Part shown: piece by piece, positions 6,653-9,107 of the stretch | Layout of the letters: each line of letters begins with the position of its first letter | How positions within the stretch are numbered: the stretch's first letter is position 1 | Source of the DNA: Bradyrhizobiaceae bacterium | Lineage (GTDB): Bacteria; Pseudomonadota; Alphaproteobacteria; Rhizobiales; Hyphomicrobiaceae | Assembly (NCBI GenBank): GCA_947475855.1 | Contig: CANJPN010000229.1 | Location: forward strand, 1 to 9,107 | Reading direction: 5' to 3' | Length of the DNA: 9,107 nt | Notes under the pieces: model-generated | Databases searched by the model: none | What the model was told of the DNA's origin: nothing | The model's input: the letters and a program-made list of their open reading frames with translations, nothing else | Position numbers and translations under genes: made by a program

Positions 6653-8395
6653 TCAATTACCGTAGAGGTACTGCGGCAGCCACAGCGTCAGCCCAGGCCA
6701 GATATACATGAGCACCATGCACAGGATGACTATTAACATGTAGGGCATCATGCCCGCGAAGATCTGGTTCAGCGTGACGTGGGGTGGCGACACGCCTTTC
6801 AGGTAGAAGGCGGACATCGCGACGGGTGGCGACAGGAAAGCCGCCTGGAGGTTCACGAACACCAGCACGCCCCACAGGATCGGGTCGATCGCGAAGTGCT
6901 TCAATAACGGAAGGAAGATCGGGACGAAGATCACGATGATCTCGGTCCACTCCAACGGCCATCCCAGAACGAAGATGATCACCTGGGACAGGATCATGAA
7001 CTGAAGCGGCGAGAGGTTCATCGACAGAACCCACTTCTCGACGAGGGCCTGGCCGCCGAGGATCGCGAACACGCCGGAGAACAGCGCCGAGCCGACGAAC
7101 AGCCAGCACACCATCGACGTGGTCTTGGCGGTGAGGAACACGGCCTCCTTCGTCCGCTTCCAGTTGAGCGTGCCCGCCTGAACCGCGAGCAGGAACGCGC
7201 CGGCAGCGCCGACAGCCGCCGACTCGGTTGCCGTCGTGATACCGAACAGAATGACGGCCAGCACGATAACGGTGAGTATGCCGAGCGGCGCCACCGACGT
7301 GGTCAGCAGCTTGATGACCTCGAGGCGCTCGGGCTTCATTCGCCAGTAGTAGCGCACCATCAGAAGGCCCCACACGATGGCGATGCCGAAGAACCACCAG
7401 TAGAACTGGGGGCCCGGGCCGACGTCGGCGGGCCCCGCCTCGACGGGCGCGCTGCCGAGCGGCTGCAACTCCGGTGGTAGAGGCGGCGGCGCGTTGATTT
7501 GCGGTCGGATCACGGCGAACCACCACACCAGCATCATTGTGGCGCCGGCGAGCATGAGCGGCACGAGCGCGTAAAGCATCATCCTGAGGAGATGCAGAAG
7601 GCCCATCGGCTTGCCGTCGACGTCGATCGTGCGCCGCGTGGCGGGTGAGAACATCGCCTTGAAGATTGAGGCGAAGGCGTTGCCGGGGAAGAGTTCCGCC
7701 AGGCGTTGAGACGAGGCCGGCAAGGGGACGCGCGTTGCCGTCTCGGGCAGCTGCGGTGCGATCTTGGGATTTATCAACGCCCAACCGATCACGTAGACGA
7801 GGTAGAGGAAGGCGAGGAAGAAGCCGGGAAACATGGCCGCGGCGTAGAGCTTGACGACCGACTGGCCGGCGACGGCGGCGTAGACGATGATCATCACTGA
7901 CGGCGGGATCAGGATGCCGAGCGTACCGCCGGCGGTGATCACGCCGGAGGCGAGACGGACGTCATAGCCCGCCTTCAGCATCGGGTTCATCGCGATGACG
8001 CCCATCAGCACGACGACTGCGCCGACGAGACCGGACGCGATTCCCCAGAACGTGCACACCACGAGCGTGGCGACGGCCAGCGATGCCGGCACGTTCCGGA
8101 ACGCGAGTTGGATCGAATAGAACATCTTATCGACCAGCGCGCCGCGTTCCATCACGTATCCCATCAGCACGAATAACGGGATTGAGATCAGAACGTCGTT
8201 GGTCATCGCGCCGAAGGTGCGTTGCACCATCAGGTCGAAGACCCGGTTCGTCCACCAAGGCTGGTTCGGATCGAAAAAGGCGATGAAGCCGAACATCATG
8301 CCAAGGCCCATCAGCGTGAACGCGGTGGGGAAGCCCAACATGATAACAATGACGATGAGGCCAAGCATCAACAGGCCGAGTGCGGGATCGCTCAT
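6653..8395 (-). CDS. TRAP transporter large permease, DctM-like, with central insert
   Basis: This 580-residue, very hydrophobic protein is the large membrane subunit of a TRAP transporter, which drives ion-coupled solute uptake across the inner membrane. Family marks are an N-terminal MLGFPTAFTLMG segment (19-30), SIPLFVLMGYVMERG (71-85), GGTLGILIPPSVMIIVYA (156-173), TTATESAAVGA (387-397, for the usual TPTEAAAVGA), and WTEIIVIFVPIFLPLL (483-498) followed by DPILWGVLVFVNLQAAFLSPPV (504-525). Typical DctM proteins have about 430 residues; here about 150 extra residues (roughly 217-370) lie between the ALINPKIAP segment and the second half. They contain two strongly hydrophobic stretches (about 274-296 and 331-348) joined by a Pro-rich loop. 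AGGGAG (8403-8408) lies 7 bases before the ATG. The start overlaps the DctQ-like stop by 4 bases (ATGA), which suggests coupled translation. The closest named group is probably the mannitol/chloroaromatic type (COG4664). Confidence 0.93.
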   Translation of the reverse strand: MSDPALGLLMLGLIVIVIMLGFPTAFTLMGLGMMFGFIAFFDPNQPWWTNRVFDLMVQRTFGAMTNDVLISIPLFVLMGYVMERGALVDKMFYSIQLAFRNVPASLAVATLVVCTFWGIASGLVGAVVVLMGVIAMNPMLKAGYDVRLASGVITAGGTLGILIPPSVMIIVYAAVAGQSVVKLYAAAMFPGFFLAFLYLVYVIGWALINPKIAPQLPETATRVPLPASSQRLAELFPGNAFASIFKAMFSPATRRTIDVDGKPMGLLHLLRMMLYALVPLMLAGATMMLVWWFAVIRPQINAPPPLPPELQPLGSAPVEAGPADVGPGPQFYWWFFGIAIVWGLLMVRYYWRMKPERLEVIKLLTTSVAPLGILTVIVLAVILFGITTATESAAVGAAGAFLLAVQAGTLNWKRTKEAVFLTAKTTSMVCWLFVGSALFSGVFAILGGQALVEKWVLSMNLSPLQFMILSQVIIFVLGWPLEWTEIIVIFVPIFLPLLKHFAIDPILWGVLVFVNLQAAFLSPPVAMSAFYLKGVSPPHVTLNQIFAGMMPYMLIVILCMVLMYIWPGLTLWLPQYLYGN

Positions 8396-9057
8396 TTCTG
8401 CTCTCCCTCGGCAGAGCCGCGCTTACGGGCAGCTTCCTCGATGCGGGTGGCACTCTCGATTGCTGTCCGGCGGGCGTCCTCGTCGACGTGCTCGCTGGCC
8501 GCGAGTTGCTCGCCGACGACGTCGATCTCGTTGACATCCTTCAGGCGGCTCGGCCACTCCCCGGTCCTGAGGCACATGACGCAGCGCACGATCTCGGCAA
8601 CACCCTGCAGCAGAACGAGGGCGCCGGCGATCGGTATGATGGTCTTGAACGGATAGATGGGTGGTCCGGAGCCCGTGGTTGGATACTCACTGATGCGCCA
8701 GCTGGCATCGGCGAACGACCAGCCCGCATACACCAGGGCCAGGATGCCGGGAATGAAGAAGCAGACGTACAAGATGAGGTCAAGGGTCGCTTGCGTGCGG
8801 GGCCGCATCGAGCTGTAGAGGAAGTCGCCGCGCACGTGCGCGTTCTGCGCCAGCGTGTAGGCGCCGCACAGCATGAACAGCGAGCCGTACAACATGTTGC
8901 TGGCGTCGAAGATCCAGGCCGTCGGTGCGTTGAGGTAGTAACGCTTGAAAACCTCGCCGCACACCAGCAGCATCAGAACGACGACCAGCCACGCTGCAAG
9001 CTTGCCGAACCACGTGCTGATAGCGTCGATGGTGTGCAGAAACCGCTCGACAGTCAT
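8392..9057 (-). CDS. TRAP transporter small permease, DctQ-like
   Basis: This 221-residue protein has four likely membrane segments (about 17-36, 47-68, 92-112 and 139-158), as expected for DctQ, which forms the membrane complex with DctM. The stretch PTAWIFDASNMLYG (45-58) and the conserved AQNAHVRGDFLY (70-81) are family marks; the style fits the mannitol/chloroaromatic group (COG4665). After the last membrane segment comes a charged, Glu/Arg-rich tail of about 50 residues (170-221), longer than in many DctQ proteins. The start at 9057 is supported by the position of the first membrane segment and a G-rich stretch just upstream (seven Gs ending 5 bases before the ATG), though no standard AGGAGG is present. 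A GTG at 9102 would add 15 residues. It is the first gene of the cluster in the window; a DctP receptor gene could lie beyond position 9107. Confidence 0.9.
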   Translation of the reverse strand: MTVERFLHTIDAISTWFGKLAAWLVVVLMLLVCGEVFKRYYLNAPTAWIFDASNMLYGSLFMLCGAYTLAQNAHVRGDFLYSSMRPRTQATLDLILYVCFFIPGILALVYAGWSFADASWRISEYPTTGSGPPIYPFKTIIPIAGALVLLQGVAEIVRCVMCLRTGEWPSRLKDVNEIDVVGEQLAASEHVDEDARRTAIESATRIEEAARKRGSAEGEQK

Positions 9058-9107
9058 AGCCGCCCCCCCAATGCAAGACGTGTGTTTCGCGCGCTCGGGC
9101 ACGTCGC

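Noticed and set aside
6657..7784. Minus-strand frame of 375 codons inside the DctM gene
   Set aside because: It is an out-of-frame shadow with Arg-rich composition. It also covers the insert region, so I checked whether the insert might be a frameshift artefact. The DctM frame stays hydrophobic and well formed across it, so I keep one intact gene.

Overview
The window is high-GC, tightly packed DNA that looks like a proteobacterial chromosome. It carries three periplasmic receptors of the Bug (TctC) family, a TRAP transporter membrane pair and a class II-type FNR/FixK promoter. Bug expansions are most typical of Burkholderiales and of Bradyrhizobium-like Alphaproteobacteria; the sequence alone does not let me choose between them. 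No rRNA, tRNA, CRISPR array, insertion sequence or phage gene was seen. Every gap between genes is under 210 bases.

Layout. (1) 1-189, plus strand: the C-terminal end of a polysaccharide deacetylase/allantoinase-like protein. (2) 225-2264, minus strand: two tandem paralogous Bug receptors, 54 bases apart and probably one operon. (3) 2468-3280, plus strand: a SpoU/TrmH-type RNA 2'-O-ribose methyltransferase, divergent from the receptors across a 203-base region. (4) 3407-4096, plus strand: a CBS-CBS-BON protein preceded by a near-perfect FNR/FixK box and a correctly spaced -10 element. (5) A GC-rich hairpin at 4107-4132 lies between convergent genes. (6) 4139-9057, minus strand: a cluster transcribed in the order dctQ-like, dctM-like (4-base ATGA overlap), a third Bug-type receptor and an acyl-CoA dehydrogenase.

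How the genes may work together. The last cluster reads as uptake plus catabolism of an organic acid. DctQ and DctM form the TRAP membrane part, the adjacent secreted receptor could deliver the ligand, and the dehydrogenase could oxidise the CoA thioester of the imported compound. The receptor is of the TctC/Bug class, not the DctP class that normally serves TRAP permeases, and the DctM protein carries an insert of about 150 residues with extra membrane segments. This mixed arrangement is the most unusual thing in the window. The tandem pair of Bug receptors has no membrane partners here and probably uses TctA/TctB proteins encoded elsewhere. The CBS-BON gene looks like an oxygen-responsive stress gene. 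Most of the rest is ordinary housekeeping and accessory metabolism, and I see no clear evidence of an entirely new type of system.
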